64,000 bases of DNA from contig NC_091247.1 in the NCBI RefSeq assembly GCF_042477335.2, forward strand, positions 4,176,501 to 4,240,500. Reading direction: 5' to 3'. Position numbers and translations under genes: made by a program. Under the pieces are notes generated by a model that saw nothing but the letters and a program-made list of their open reading frames with translations, was not told where the DNA came from and ran no database searches. The first letter of the stretch is position 1. Each line of letters starts with the position of its first letter. This document shows positions 1 to 11,470 of the stretch, one piece after another. Source of the stretch: Ovis canadensis (taxonomy: Eukaryota > Chordata > Mammalia > Artiodactyla > Bovidae).

Positions 1-1046
1 CTTTGGCCCAAGGGAGTCTGAGGTGGGGTCCAGTGAATCTTGAGGCTTGGGGGCGCACAAAGACAGTGTGGACCTCACCCTATTTGCACCCCTCCCAAAT
101 CTCTTCAGGGCTCCTTTTCCATTTTCTGCTTCTCACCAGAGGCGTCAGGAATGTTCTAACAACGGCAAGGAACAAGTGATATTATTGTACATGTAGGAAG
201 GTTATGAAAGAGCGACCTAGAGTCAGCCAGGCCCGGACCCCAGGCTGGAGGCACCGCTTCACCTCTTGGGAGCCTGAGTCTTTGATGGGCAGGATCACAG
301 GCCCTCACTTGGATTAAATAGGACAAGACACCCGTGCAGCGTGCTTATTAGTGCAGGTGCCTGGCACGTAGAAAGTATATAATGGTTTGCAGTGACGATA
401 ATGATGGTGATGCTGGAGATTCATGTGCGGCAAAGGGTTAAAATTGAAGCTGAGAAGTAAAATGCTTTTGGCTAGAGAGATTCGTGGAGGAAACTTCCAG
501 CTGTGGAAGGGGTTAAAGCCAAAGGTTTTCTGCAGCACCTTATTAAAAAATATCCGGTGGAAAAGTCAAGAGTGGAGATTCTGATGGTGGCTGGGAGATG
601 CTTATGTGGCTCTTCAACGGGGCAGGTCTTCCCGCACCATCTGTCACTGAGAGAAACTGGCTTTGAGAAAGGAAATGTCGAAATTAGCTCATCTCACCCT
701 CCTTCGGCTCCCTGTCTCCGGGGACCTGTGACGAGGAGATGCACTTATTTCCCAGGGGTCCAGATCTTGCACACCCTGCTCTCTGTCCTTGGAGCAAATT
801 CCTGCTCCCAGGAAGTGCCCAGGGGAGGTCTGCCCAGTAGCAGGGTGCCAAGAGGGAGGCATGTGGTGGAGGCCTCCCTGGAAGAGCGCCTGCCCCATCT
901 CCTGCCTTGAGTCCCTCCCAGCTGATCCATTAGAGTGGAGGAAGGTGGCTCTGACTCCAGCTGACTGTGCAGCACAGCCCAGAGGGCTAAAACCTAGACA
1001 CGTGTTCAGAGTTTGGGGTTTGTGCTGAGCGGTGGACGCCGAGGAC

Positions 1047-1108
1047 CCCCTCCCTCCTTCCGTCCCTCCTGCCTTCCTTCCTTCCCGCCCCTCCCTTCCT
1101 TCATCTTT
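1047..1108 (+). repeat. Polypyrimidine CCTT/CCCT-rich tract
   Basis: About 60 bases are almost purely C and T, with imperfect repeats of CCTT and CCCT. The complementary strand is an all-purine tract. It lies inside the AK8 intron. Confidence 0.75.
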
Positions 1109-1199
1109 CAGCAGATTCATGATGGGGTGCTGTGCTCAGCTGCAAGAATACTGTGGCTGGCTGCCTGGGTTTGCATCCTGGCTCCACGGCTGTGTTAGG

Positions 1200-1775
1200 T
1201 GAAGGTCTCCAGAGAAATAGGAACAGTCAATGTGCATTATATCAGGAGAAAAAGATTCTTTATAAGGAATTGGCTCATGTGATTATGGAGACTGGCCAGT
1301 CGCAAGATCTGGGGGTTAAGTCCACAAGCAGGAGCTTCAGGAAGAGCCAGGAGGCAGGAAGGCTGAAGTGGGGTCCACTGAGACTTTAGGATGGGAGTAC
1401 AAAAGCATCCCCACCCCACTAGATCTGAAGGCAGGAGAAAGTCAATGTCCTTGTTCAAAGGCAAGCAGACACGAGGAATTTTCTGTGATTCAGGAAGGGG
1501 TCAGCCCTTTTGGTCTATTTAGACCTTCAACTGATTGGGCGAGGCCCACCCACACTAGGGAGAGCAATCTGCTCCATTCATTCCACTAATTTTTCTAAAA
1601 AATTATTTTATTGGAGTACAGTTGATTTTTAACACTGTATTAAATTCTCCTGTATTCCACTGATTTAAATGATGAGAAACACTCTCACAGACACACCCAG
1701 AATAATATTTGACCAAATATCTGCATACCCTGTGGGCCCATTCAAGTGGACACACAGAGTTAGCCATCACGGCCA
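1200..1775 (+). repeat. Old interspersed repeat (L1ME-like 3' end), interrupted
   Basis: The sequence runs from CTCCAGAGAAATAGGAACAG through TATAAGGAATTGGCTCATGT to CACACCCAGAATAATATTTG and ATGGCC-type ends. It resembles a very common old mammalian repeat that I associate with ancient L1 3' ends. The family name is uncertain. It is split at 1,588-1,653 by a short younger insertion flanked by duplicated target sequence. Confidence 0.5.
1580..1661 (-). mobile_element. Short antisense L1 3'-end insertion with 8-bp target duplication
   Basis: The inserted sequence (1,588-1,653) contains TTTTATTGGAGTACAGTTGA, the reverse complement of a common cetartiodactyl L1 3' end. It is flanked by ATTCCACT at 1,580-1,587 and again at 1,654-1,661. 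It disrupts the older repeat around it. Confidence 0.6.
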
Positions 1776-1959
1776 CTTTCTAGCTGGGACGCTTCGACAG
1801 GTTAACCCTCTCTGTCTCTTGGGTTTTCTTCACCTGCTGTAAAAAATGATGATAATCCCCTTGTAAGGTCACGAGGAGGAGCTTTGACCTAAGGTAGGTC
1901 AAGTCTTAGAAGACTGCCTGCCATGTAGGCCCCATGGGTATTCAGTCTTATCATCACAG

Positions 1960-2130
1960 TAAGCAATTTGTATGAATTTTCATATTTAATCCTTAACTCT
2001 GTGAGGTACTTTTATTTTTTAATCCTTGTGTACGGAGACTTGGACGGTAGGATGGCTGGTCCCTCAGTGAGCCGGCAGGTGCCACTGGAGTTTGAACCCA
2101 AGTCTTTCTGACCTCAGAACTCATGTCCAA
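1960..2130 (-). repeat. MIR-like SINE fragment
   Basis: The order of motifs matches antisense MIR: a TTTAATCCTTAACTCTGTGAGG-like start, a middle near ACGGAGACTTGGACGG, then GGAGTTTGAACCCAAGTCT. It is diverged, as expected for this old family. Confidence 0.5.
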
Positions 2131-2474
2131 GCCTGACAGCCTGGGGGACAGGCTTGCACACAGGAGGTTGCATCCACTTCAGTGGGACTGATACTTCGAG
2201 GCCCTTGGTGACTTTCAGGGCACCTGTCTCAGGTGGAGTTCCCCCCGGAAGCAGAGGCTAAGACAGCCGTAGGGTGGGAAAACTCAGTGAGCAGGTAACA
2301 GCTGAGCTGAGCAAAGGGGCCGAAGCTGGAGGAGGCAAGCTGACCCAGGCTCCTCGATTCTGTGGGGGCCCCTTGCAGGGGAGGGCTGCGTTGGGCAGGC
2401 CCTGGTACCCCTCTGTGCTCACTCACTGGCCATGGGCCACCCCCAGAGGACTGTGACCTTGCTCAAAAGCTTGG

Positions 2475-2990
2475 GTTAAAAATGTCCATCAGTTGGTGAA
2501 TGAATAAGCAAAATCTGGTCCAGCCATACCACAGAACACCATTTGGCCATAAAAGGGGATGAAGTTCTGATACATGTTACGATAGGGACAAATCTTGAAA
2601 ACACTGGCTAAATGAAAGATGCTTGGCACGTAGAGGCACGGGGATAGTCTATGTTATTATGTGTTAAGCACTTGATATGTTTAACCTTTAAAATAACCTT
2701 GTAAGTTCCTCTTTTTTTTTTTTTTTCGTTTTCCTAATTGGAGACTTGAAGGGCCGTGCATCATATGATTCCATTTGTAGTGTGTGTCCAGATGGAACAC
2801 ATACACAGAGACAAAACCAGACAAGCAGTCGCCAGGATCTGGGAGCTGGAGGGTGGGGAGGGCCTGTTCACGGGTACAGCGTTTCCTTTGGGCATGATGA
2901 AAGTCCCCCAGACTTACATTGTGTCAATGGTTGCACTCTTTGTAAATATAATACACTAAAAATAATTACGTTGTATACTTTTGAGGGGGT
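2475..2990 (+). repeat. L1M-type 3' fragment
   Basis: The segments GTCCATCAGTTGGTGAATGA and CATAAAAGGGGATGAAGTTC, followed after an interruption (about 2,610-2,745) by CATATGATTCCATTTGTA and GCCAGGATCTGGGAGCTGGA, are typical of old L1 3' sequence. A poly(T) run lies at about 2,712. Confidence 0.6.
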
Positions 2991-3001
2991 GAATTATATC
3001 T

Positions 3002-3233
3002 TAGTTCCTGTGTGCATGCCAAGTCACTTCAGTCGTGTCCAACTCTTCATGATCCTATGGACGGTGGCCCACCAGGCTCTTCTCTATGGGGATTCTCCAG
3101 GCAAGAATACTGGAGTGGGTTGCCATGACCTCCTCTAGGAGATCTTCCCAACCCAGGGATCAAAGCCACGTCTCCTATGTCTCCTGCGGTGGCAGCTGGG
3201 TTCTTTACCACTAGCGCCACCTGGGAAGCCCCA
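3002..3233 (-). mobile_element. Bov-tA SINE with 10-bp target-site duplication
   Basis: This is a full-length tRNA-derived ruminant SINE read in antisense. It starts near TGCATGCCAAGTCACTTCAG and ends at GCCACCTGGGAAGCCCC, the reverse complement of the tRNA-like 5' end. The 10-bp sequence AATTATATCT flanks it at 2,992-3,001 and 3,234-3,243, proving a retrotransposed insertion. Confidence 0.92.
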
Positions 3234-4475
3234 AATTATATCTCAGTAATCATGTTTTTTTAAAAAAAAGAACATGGGGCTCAAGTCTTGCAAGGTATTT
3301 ACAGCTGGAAGAGGTCAGCTGGTCTCACTCCTTACAGCTGAGACGCAAATTCTTTCTCGAAGAGGGGTCTGCTGGAGCATCCAGGTGTCAGCCACACCAC
3401 GGGGCCCTGAATGTTCACCAGCCCTGATGTTCTTCTGGGACTGAACTGGGGTCCACACCGGCGTACTTAGTGGTTGCTCAGCTGTTGATCAGCTGATCAG
3501 TGGTTGATCAGTATTCCCGCCGTCAGAGGGGACCTCGAGGCAGCCAGGCAGTGGCTGCAGGCACTCCGACGCCTGAGCCCTCTCACCTACTCTGAGCACT
3601 GACAGAGGGAGGGGTGTGGCTCCTGGCCAGCGGCCAGGGATGACGGGTCTCCAGAAACACGCAGGAGCCTCTCACAGAGGAGGAGCCCAGCTGGGCGGTG
3701 AGCCAGGCCCCTCAGACACAGACCCGGAGCTGAAGGATGACCAAGGGAAAGGCAGTGAAGAGTGTGGGTGCCAGTGGCCCCTGAGAGCCGCTGTGGCTCT
3801 GCCCAGCTGAGTGCCCCGTAGCGATGGCTGACTTGCTGAGCATGAGTGGTCATGAGCGATGTTGGGGAGAGGGCAGTGTTGGAGGGAGTTTGGACACTGG
3901 GCCTGTGTGGATCTGAGCAAAGCCAGAATTTTCAGAGTCCTCCGGTGTCCGCACACGTGCAGGCTGAGAGCCATTGGTGTAGATGGGCGCCCTGACTGGG
4001 CATAGGCTGGCTAGTCTTGGAGTAAGGCTCTGGAGACCTTGCTTTCTACAGGTCTACTGTCATTTTCAGCCTGAAACTCATTTGCCTTTCTCTTTGGGAA
4101 AAGTTTGCAAAACTTTCTGGCTTCCAACGACATGCGGTTCATGACCGTCCAGGAAGTAGCTGGGTGGCCACGTGCAGAGGAATTATTCTCTTTCTTCCCA
4201 GTGGTGATGGAGGCAGGCATTTTTAGAGGACTCTCGAATGGAGACCGATTATGCAGGAATCTGATCCTGGGGTCACTCTCCTTGCACCAGACTGCTGCAT
4301 TTTTGTATGGCGTGTGCTGTACTTACTGCCAGGCATGCTCACTAATTTCCCAGTTAATGACAGTCGTGGAGACTGTTCTCCCTGCCCCTTGAGAGATTTT
4401 AGACATGGGCAGGGTAGATCTGCCACTATCAATTATGCACAGTTTTAAACAAGAAATGGGCAGCGGGAGCCTCGT

Positions 4476-4494
4476 TTTTTTTTTTTTTTTTTTT
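4476..4494 (-). repeat. Poly(T) tract
   Basis: About 19 consecutive T bases lie in AK8 intronic DNA, followed by TTAAGGAG. It may be the poly(A) tail of an old minus-strand retroposon, but no body is recognised next to it. Confidence 0.6.
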
Positions 4495-5037
4495 AAGGAG
4501 CAGGGAGGGGACACTACAGCTGCTACCAAAGGGCAGGAGGCATGGTGCATGGGGGCTTAAAACGGGGTTGAGATGTCTGGCCTTTTGTTTTCAAATTGTT
4601 CTCTTGTCAGAGTGAAACTTATGCATAGTGAAAACATTACACTCTGGCCAGGGCCCTCTCCTGTCTCCAGGGCGGCCTTGCATCCAGACTCCGTGCAGGG
4701 GCACATTCTCCTCTGCACTGTAGTTGAGGGCGGCTGTGATGGCAATCTGCAGCCTGCATCCGCGGCCGGGAGGACCAGAGACCGATCTCATTGAGCTGAT
4801 GGCGCCCGTTGCCATGAGATCGAATCCGCTCTTCCACGGCATCACAGCTGGCTCCCTCCCATGCTAATCCGCTCATCCACTGCACATTTATTCAGTCCTC
4901 ACCTCTTTCCTGCACGAAGGGCATAACAGACCTGACCACCCAGAGCCTTGTCTTCAGACAGCTCACCCCCAGGGTACTCAGAGGTGGGGATCCTTCTGCA
5001 GCTGGCCGAGTTCTTATTGTTCTAAATCCAGTTTTTA

Positions 5038-5222
5038 AACACTATTTTTATTTATGTATTTGGCTGCATCAGACCTTCGTTGCAGCACGTGGTATCTTTC
5101 ACTGTGGCACGTGGGCTTCGATGCCCCGCAGCACGTGGGATCTTAGTTCCCTGACCTGGGTTGGAAACCACAACCCCTGCTTTGCAGGGCAGATTCTTAA
5201 CCACTGGAGCCCCAGGGAAGCC
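5038..5222 (-). mobile_element. CHR-2-type tRNA SINE
   Basis: The element shows TTGGCTGCATCAGACCTTCG, GGGATCTTAGTTCCCTGACC and AACCACTGGAGCCCCAGGGA, the antisense form of the cetartiodactyl tRNA-Glu-type SINE. The tRNA-like 5' end is at the higher coordinate. Confidence 0.8.
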
Positions 5223-5954
5223 CCCTTGTCTTGTCTTTTGGTTTCTGATAGTCTGTGCATAATTCGTTTGCCCTCTCTAACCACTCTCTGCCACGTCGTC
5301 TTTCTTCATGCTGTTCTTGGCTACGTCCAGCTTTCACTCCCACGAGCGTCCTCCAAGAGTGTACATCTCCCACGCTGCCATCCCCGAATGCAGCCACCTC
5401 TAGACGTGACGCCGCCTCTCCCTGACCCTGGACCGAGGGAGGCCTTGTCCCGGTGGGTCCATAATGAGGGTTACGCCTGCTTTCTGTTATCCGATGGCTC
5501 CGCAGCTCACCGTCATATGAGAACTGTTTCGCCAGGGCTTTGACCTTGCCTGCCCTCTCTGATGTGTCAGGGCACAAACATTAAAGGTGAACAGACCATT
5601 CTAGTGTCTTAGGGTCACTTTGCCTTTTTTCTTGGCGGCTCTTTTTTCTTTCTGTTCCCTGCTTCAGTGGCAATCATTGCAAAGTTCCCTTTGAGATAAG
5701 ACCCGTTGATTATTCCAAAGCCGTAGAGCCGCTGTTGCCTGCGCTCCAGCCGCACAGAAGGGCTCTGAGTGGCAGAGCTGAGTCCTGGTTTAAAGTGCAG
5801 ACAGTGCTCCTGCCTTCCAGACGGCTCAGCGCACCCTCTGGGCTTTGAAGAAACTGGAGAAGGAGGAGGCGTTCAAGCCTGTTTCAAGAAATGGTTTTCC
5901 TGGACAGATCTTCCCAATTTGAATATCAAATTTGGAAACAGAGGTTACTAAGGG

Positions 5955-7850
5955 ATCTATTTGTGCCTCCTCCTGTATGTTGTTAGTTGTGTATATAATT
6001 CACATGTTTATGTATTCTCAATGCAAATCCAATCCCTTATCAGGTATAGGTTTCACAAATATTTTCTCCTGGTCTATGATATCTCTTTCATTTTCTTAAT
6101 GTTTTTTTGAAGAGCACACGCTTTCAATTGTTAGGCTTTTAATAAAATCTAATTTATTAATTTAAAAATCCATGGGTCATGATTTTGGTGTCATATGTAG
6201 GAAATGTTTAACCCAAGGTCACAGGTTTTCTTCTAGAAGTTTAATAGTTTTAGGTTTATATTTCCATCCATGATTTGTTTTGAAATAGTTTTTGTAGATG
6301 GCGTGAGGTGTGGCCCAAGATTATTATCATTATTTGCATATGAATGTCTCATTATTCTAGCACCGTTGGGTGAAAAAACACATCTTTCTCCTTTGAATTG
6401 TGTCACTGCCTTTGTTGAAAAGGTCATATTTGTATAAGTCAATTTCCAGACGCTTTGTTCTGTCTTTTTAATCCATCTGTCTAGCCTGTCACTAACATTC
6501 ATACTGTCTATACTACTGCAGCTTTATAGTAAGCCTTGAAATCAATTTGTTCTTCTATTTCAACATTTTTAAAGTGATTCTAATTCTTTTTCAGAAGCAC
6601 GTTGCATATAAAATTGACTTGTGTGGAATCTTCAAAACACCTTCTTGGAATTTCGATTAGGATTGCACTGAATCTGTAGATCTGTCAGGATCAACATCTT
6701 ACCTGCATTGAGTCTCTGAGTCCATGAACATGGTATAGCTCCCGATACGTATTTAAGTCTTTGGCATCTTTCATCAGTGCTTTGTGATTTTCACCATACA
6801 GATCTTATACGTATTTTGTTAGCTTTACATCTAAGTATTTCACTTTTATATTATTGCAAATGGTACTTTAAAATTTTGATTTCCAACCGTTTATTGCTAG
6901 TATCTTGAAAAATTGGTTTACTCTTGTCTATTGATTTTGTATCCTGTGTATTCACTAATCCCACTTATTAATTGTTGTAGCCTTTTTGAAGATTCTTTAG
7001 GGCTCTAATTAGATGACCCTGTCATCTGCAAATAACGGTTTTATTTCTTCCTTTTCAATGTGTATGCTTGCTATTTCCTTTTCTTGTCTTATTATACTCT
7101 CCAGGACTTCCAGTAAGATGTTGAATAGAATTCATGAAAATGGACATTCTGCCTTGTTCCCAATCTTAAGGGAAAAGCACCCAGTCTTTCACCATAACAT
7201 ATAATGTTAGCTGTAATATTTTGGTAAATACCCTTTATTAGATTGAAGAGGAAATTACCTTCTGTGTATAATTTGCTTGGAATATTTACCAGGAAGTGAC
7301 ATAAAATTCTGTAAACTGCTTTCCTACATCTATTGAGATAGTTATATAGTTTTCTTCTTTAGTCTCATAATACGGTTATGTGTTAGTTGCTCAGTCAACT
7401 CTTTGCAACTCCATGAATTGTAGCCCACCAGCCTCCTCTCTCCATGGAATTCTCCAGGCAAGAATACCAGAGTGGGTTGCCATTTTATACTCCAGGGGAT
7501 CTTTGCAACGTAGGTATCCAAACCAGGTTTACAAGCATTGCTGGCAGATTCTTTACCATCTGAGCCACCAGGGAAGCTTATACTAACTGATTTTTGAATA
7601 CTGAACCAGATTTGCATCACTAGGCTAATCCTCATTTAGTTGTAATGTAGTATTCTTTTTTATGTGTTGCTAGATTCAATTTGCTAATATTTTTATTGAG
7701 TATTTTTTGCCTCTGTATTCGTGAGGGATATTGGTCTACAGTTTTCTTATAGTGTCTTTGTCTGGCTTTTGGTATCAGGGAAATGCTGCCTGATAAAACA
7801 AGTTGTATTCTCTTTTCTGAGTTTTTATAGCATTGGCATTTTAGATAGTG
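5955..7850 (-). mobile_element. Antisense L1 (ORF2 region), 5'-truncated and degenerate
   Basis: The plus strand carries the antisense of the L1 ORF2 C-terminal region, for example CCTTATCAGGTATAGG, GGATTGCACTGAATCTGTAG and AGATGACCCTGTCATCTGCA. The frames are broken many times, so it is inactive. A Bov-tA SINE (about 7,376-7,577) interrupts it, and a BovB fragment sits at its high-coordinate end. Confidence 0.75.
7376..7577 (-). mobile_element. Bov-tA SINE nested in L1
   Basis: This antisense Bov-tA runs from TGTGTTAGTTGCTCAGTC through CAGGCAAGAATACCAGAG to GAGCCACCAGGGAAGC. L1 sequence resumes after it, so the SINE is younger than the L1. I could not see clear target duplications. Confidence 0.85.
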
Positions 7851-8058
7851 TTCAGTTCAGTTCAGTCGCTCAGTCGTGTCCGACTCTTTGCGACCCCATG
7901 AATTGCAGCACGCCAGGCCTCCCTGTCCATCACCATCTCCATACAGTGGAAGTGAGAAATAGATTTAAGGGTCTAGATCTGATAGATAGAGTGCCTGATG
8001 AACTATGGACTGAGGTTCGTGACATTGTACAGGAGACAGGGATGAAAACTAGATAGTG
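7842..8058 (-). mobile_element. BovB LINE fragment with 5' inversion and 9-bp target duplication
   Basis: Bases 7,851 to about 7,945 are the antisense 3' end of BovB: three TTCAG units, then TCGCTCAGTCGTGTCCGACT and CACGCCAGGCCTCCCTGTCC. From about 7,945 to 8,049 the sequence switches to BovB interior sequence in the sense direction (AGTGGAAGTGAGAAATAGAT, GACATTGTACAGGAGACAGG). The 9-bp sequence TAGATAGTG flanks the composite at 7,842-7,850 and 8,050-8,058. A single insertion whose 5' part is inverted relative to its 3' end explains this best. Confidence 0.82.
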
Positions 8059-8089
8059 TAGAGTTAATACTATCACATGGTTCATTTTT

Positions 8090-8290
8090 TTAAATTTATT
8101 TCTTTGCTGCGTTGGCTCTTGTTTGTGGCCTGAAGGCTCTTTCTCTAGGTGTGCCGTGTGGGCTTCAGAGCACATGTGCTCAGTAGTCATGGCACACAGC
8201 AGGTGGAATCTTAGTTCCCTGATCAGGGATTGAACCTACATCCCTGCATCGGAGCAGAGTCCCAACCATCGGACCCCCAGAGAAGTCCTG
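8090..8290 (-). mobile_element. CHR-2-type tRNA SINE
   Basis: The antisense element starts at TTTTAAATTTATTTCTTTGC and contains CTTAGTTCCCTGATCAGGGA followed by GGACCCCCAGAGAAGTCC, which is the reversed tRNA-like head. Confidence 0.8.
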
Positions 8291-8422
8291 GTTCATGTTT
8301 TTCGGTCCATTCATTCGTTTGTATACATATGTATATTCAGAACCTCATTAAATGTTAAGTTTTTCCCCCCTCCCCCTACCTTCATCATAATAACTATACA
8401 CTGCACCATCGTGCTTATTTTT

Positions 8423-8598
8423 AAAAATATTTCTTGATTTGTATTTATTTGGCTTCACCAGGTCTTAGTTTCGGCGTGCAGGATCTTCGATCTTCCTTTG
8501 TGGTGTGCGGGGGCCAGTTCCCGGAGCAGGGACTGAGCCTGGGCCCCCGCATTGGGAGCACAGAGTCTTAGCCACTGGCCCCCCAGGAAAGTCCTGTA
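8423..8598 (-). mobile_element. CHR-2-type tRNA SINE
   Basis: This is a second antisense copy 130 bp after the previous one, with TTGGCTTCACCAGGTCTTAG and GGCCCCCCAGGAAAGTCC. It is internally shortened relative to the copy at 8,090. Confidence 0.78.
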
Positions 8599-8604
8599 GC
8601 ACTT

Positions 8605-9330
8605 ATTTTTTATTGTGGTAAAATACACATAACATGAAACTTGCCATTCTAACCATTCAGCGTACATTTGAATGGTGTTAAGTACATTCCTGTGCAACGC
8701 ATCACCACCATCCATCTCCAGAACTTTTCCACCTTCCCAAATGGAAACTGTCTCCACTGAACAACAACCTGGGATTTCTCCTTCTTCCCAGCCATGGGCG
8801 CCCACCATTCTGCCCTCTGTCTTTATGAATTTGACTAGTCTACATACTTCATTTAAGTGGCATCATACAACATTTATCCTTTTGTGTCTGACTTCTGTCA
8901 CTTAGTGGAATGTCTTCAAGGTCCATCCACACTGTAGCAGGGGTCAGGATTCCATTTCTTTCCAAGGCTGTCTAGTAGTCCGTTGTGGGTGTATGTCTCA
9001 CTTTGTTTATCCACTCATCTACTGACGGACACTTGGGTTATTTTTGCCTTTTGGCTCTTGTGAATAATGCTGCAATGAACTTAGGTGTGCAAATACCTGT
9101 TCAGCCTCTGCTTCCCCTTGTTTTGGGTGTATATGTCAGCAGTGGAAAGGCTGATCACACATGGCACCTTTCTACATTCCTACTGGCAAGGCGCAAGGCT
9201 CCCACTTCCTCCGCATCCTCATCTACCAACCCTTGTTATTTGCTGGTTTTTTGATAATGGCCCTCCTGATGGGTATGAAGTGGAATATCACCGTAGTCAT
9301 AACAAGAGTGGGTCAAGAGAGCCAGCAGTC
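8605..9330 (-). repeat. Antisense L1M-type 3' region
   Basis: The sequence has TTATTGTGGTAAAATACACA, CATCACCACCATCCATCTCC, TTTGACTAGTCTACATACTT and GAATAATGCTGCAATGAACT, a typical series for old mammalian L1 3' ends read in antisense. It carries open frames, but these come from the repeat and not from a gene. Confidence 0.65.
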
Positions 9331-9429
9331 ATCGGGCATCTGTGTCCTGGGTGATAGCCGATGAGTCCTCCCCTCTTTGGGGCTCCGTTTCCCCGTCGTG
9401 TACACTGAGCAGACTGGATCAAAGCTATG

Positions 9430-10050
9430 GTTCTAAGAATTGACTACATACTACAGTCACTTGGGGAGCTTTTAAGAATCTCCATTCCCAGACCTTACCT
9501 CAAGCCAGTTATAGCAGAATCTCGAGGGCTGGGGCCCAGGTCTCAGTAATCTCAGAATTCCCCTGATAGTTCCAAGGTTTGGCCAAGTGAGACCTGAGGA
9601 TACAGACAAGCTTCCCACACCTGCCCAAGCATAAGAATCACCTGTGCTGCTGATTTACAAATATAGGTCTCCCAGTCCCTCCCCCGGAGGTTTTGGCTTG
9701 GTACCCTCTGGGAGGGGTACCCTGTATTTATTCTTTTAATAATTTTTATTAAATCACTGGGAAAGACCCTGATACTGGGGAAGATTGAGGTCAGGAGGAT
9801 AAGGGGGCAACATAGGATAAGATGGTTGGATGGCAACTATCCAGCTCAATGGACATGAGTTTGAGTAAACTCTGGGAGATAGTGAAGGACAGGGAAGCCT
9901 GGCGTGCTGCAGTCCATGGGGTCGCGAAGAGTCAGACAAGACTGAGCAACTACACAACAACAACAGTAGCTGGTTTATAATCTGGGTCAGTTTCAGGGTC
10001 AAAATCTGTATTTTAGACAAGCCCTCCCGATGATCCTTAACATCAGACAA
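9430..10050. repeat. Old non-autonomous DNA transposon-like repeats (hAT-Charlie type), interrupted
   Basis: The motifs CAGTCACTTGGGGAGCTTTT, AAGAATCACCTGTGCTGCTG and AATCTGTATTTTAGACAAGC match the short hAT-type mammalian repeats that end with CAGxTGATTCTxATG-like sequence. At least two pieces are present. The second is split by the BovB fragment at about 9,755-9,970. The subfamily is not certain. Confidence 0.45.
9755..9970 (+). mobile_element. BovB 3'-end fragment
   Basis: Sense BovB 3' sequence: CTGGGAAAGACCCTGATACT, GATGGTTGGATGGCAACTAT, TGGACATGAGTTTGAGTAAA and GGGTCGCGAAGAGTCAGACA, ending in CAACAACAACAG. It is 5'-truncated. Confidence 0.82.
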
Positions 10051-10167
10051 ATCTGGGAAACAGGATCAGAGCAGCCCTTCTCCAGCCGCAGTGTACGTAC
10101 AGGTCCCTGTGGATCTCGTCAACAGTAGTCTCCGGTTCAGTGGGTGGGCCATGGGGCTTGAGTCCCA

Positions 10168-10185
10168 GCTGCTGCTGCTGCTGCT
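10168..10185 (+). repeat. Short CTG trinucleotide run
   Basis: About five to six CTG units (CAGCTGCTGCTGCTGCTGC) lie in AK8 intron sequence. It is too short to suggest instability. Confidence 0.8.
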
Positions 10186-11257
10186 AGTCTGGGGAGCCCA
10201 CTTGGAGCAGCGAGGGATTGGAGGCGCATGCCTTCCGTCTCCCTCCTGAGGCAGCCCTGAAATTCTGCAAACCCCGAGGCAGGTGGCGCTCCCGCCCCTG
10301 GTGAGCCCAGGCACGTAGACCAGGAGTGTCTCTGCGCCGTGCACCCTGCTCTGGCTCTTCTCTGCTTTCACATTCTCTCTTTCCTGACTGTTACCGTAAA
10401 TGAGCAGCGTAACACCCCAAACCCGCAGGTGGGGGCCCGCACAGCGCCGTGCACCTCCACAGAGCTGCGTGGGCTCCCCGCTCCTCTCCCCACCACCTGG
10501 CTCTGACATCGGGGTGCATGAGTCTGGCTAATCAGAAGCTTCCAGCCTCTGGAAGCCCAGCTCCTCCACAGAGAGGCTTTTCCCAACGATGTGTTTCAAG
10601 TACCAATTTGGTGTCTGCGCACTTCTGATCTTGCCAGCCTTTCACAAGCCTTTCTCTTGAATGACGACAAATGGTCTTCATATGCTGGGTTAAAAATCTT
10701 TCAGTTGGGGCTGTTTGTTTATGAAGCAGCTTCTATTATCACAGATTTCCAAACTAGCTTCCTTTCTACTGGCATCGGCGTCCAGAGCTATACCGTCAGC
10801 CCCCAGCCGCAGTGACAGCCGCGTTTCGGTGTTGCTGTTGGGCCTCGCAAGTTCTGGGGGTGCAGGGGGGCAGCATGTTTGGAGCGTAAAGGATGAAAGC
10901 ACATCAAAAACACCTGTGCGCCCTGTGTTCCAACGCTCCTGATCTTACGTGTTTTATTTGGTGGCTGTTATCCTGGGAATGGAGATTTTTGTCGACATGT
11001 GCGGGGAAGATTTCCATGGCTGCTGCCACACCGCCCCCCTCCCGTTCCCCCCTCCCCAGGATGAGCTTGCTTGGTGTGGTGGTGGCTGCAGCTTTCACCA
11101 GATACCAGCAAGGGGATCCTTGGCAACTGGGCAGATGTGAGCCTCAGCAAACAGCATGGGCGAAACAAGGGAAAGAGAAGAAAGGGGGTGGGAGATGCCA
11201 GTCTTGAACAGAGAGTATTTGCCTCACATTTGGTTTACTTCTTTTTTTGGGGGGGTG

Positions 11258-11470
11258 GTTCTTCCCTGGTGGCTTAGGCAGTGAGGTGTCTGCCTGCAGT
11301 GCAGGAGACCCGGGTTCAGTCCCTGAGTTGGGAAGATCCCCTGGAGAAGGAAATGGCAACCCACTCCAGTATTCTTGCCTGGAGAATCCCATGGATGGAG
11401 AAGCCTGATGGGCTACAGTCCCTGGGGCTGAAACAAGAGTTGGAAACGACTGAGCGGCCAAACAGCAACA
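11258..11470 (+). mobile_element. Bov-tA SINE
   Basis: The sense element starts at TTCTTCCCTGGTGGCTTAGG, the tRNA-like head. It continues with GAAGATCCCCTGGAGAAGGA and ends near AACGACTGAGCGGCCAAACA with an AACAGCAACA tail. Confidence 0.9.

Noticed and set aside
8090-8598. tRNA genes, because of A-box and B-box-like sequence
   Set aside because: These are CHR-2-type SINE heads without a full cloverleaf; the same holds for the Bov-tA heads elsewhere.
10168-10185. CTG repeat as a possible expansion locus
   Set aside because: It has only about five to six units and lies in intronic sequence.
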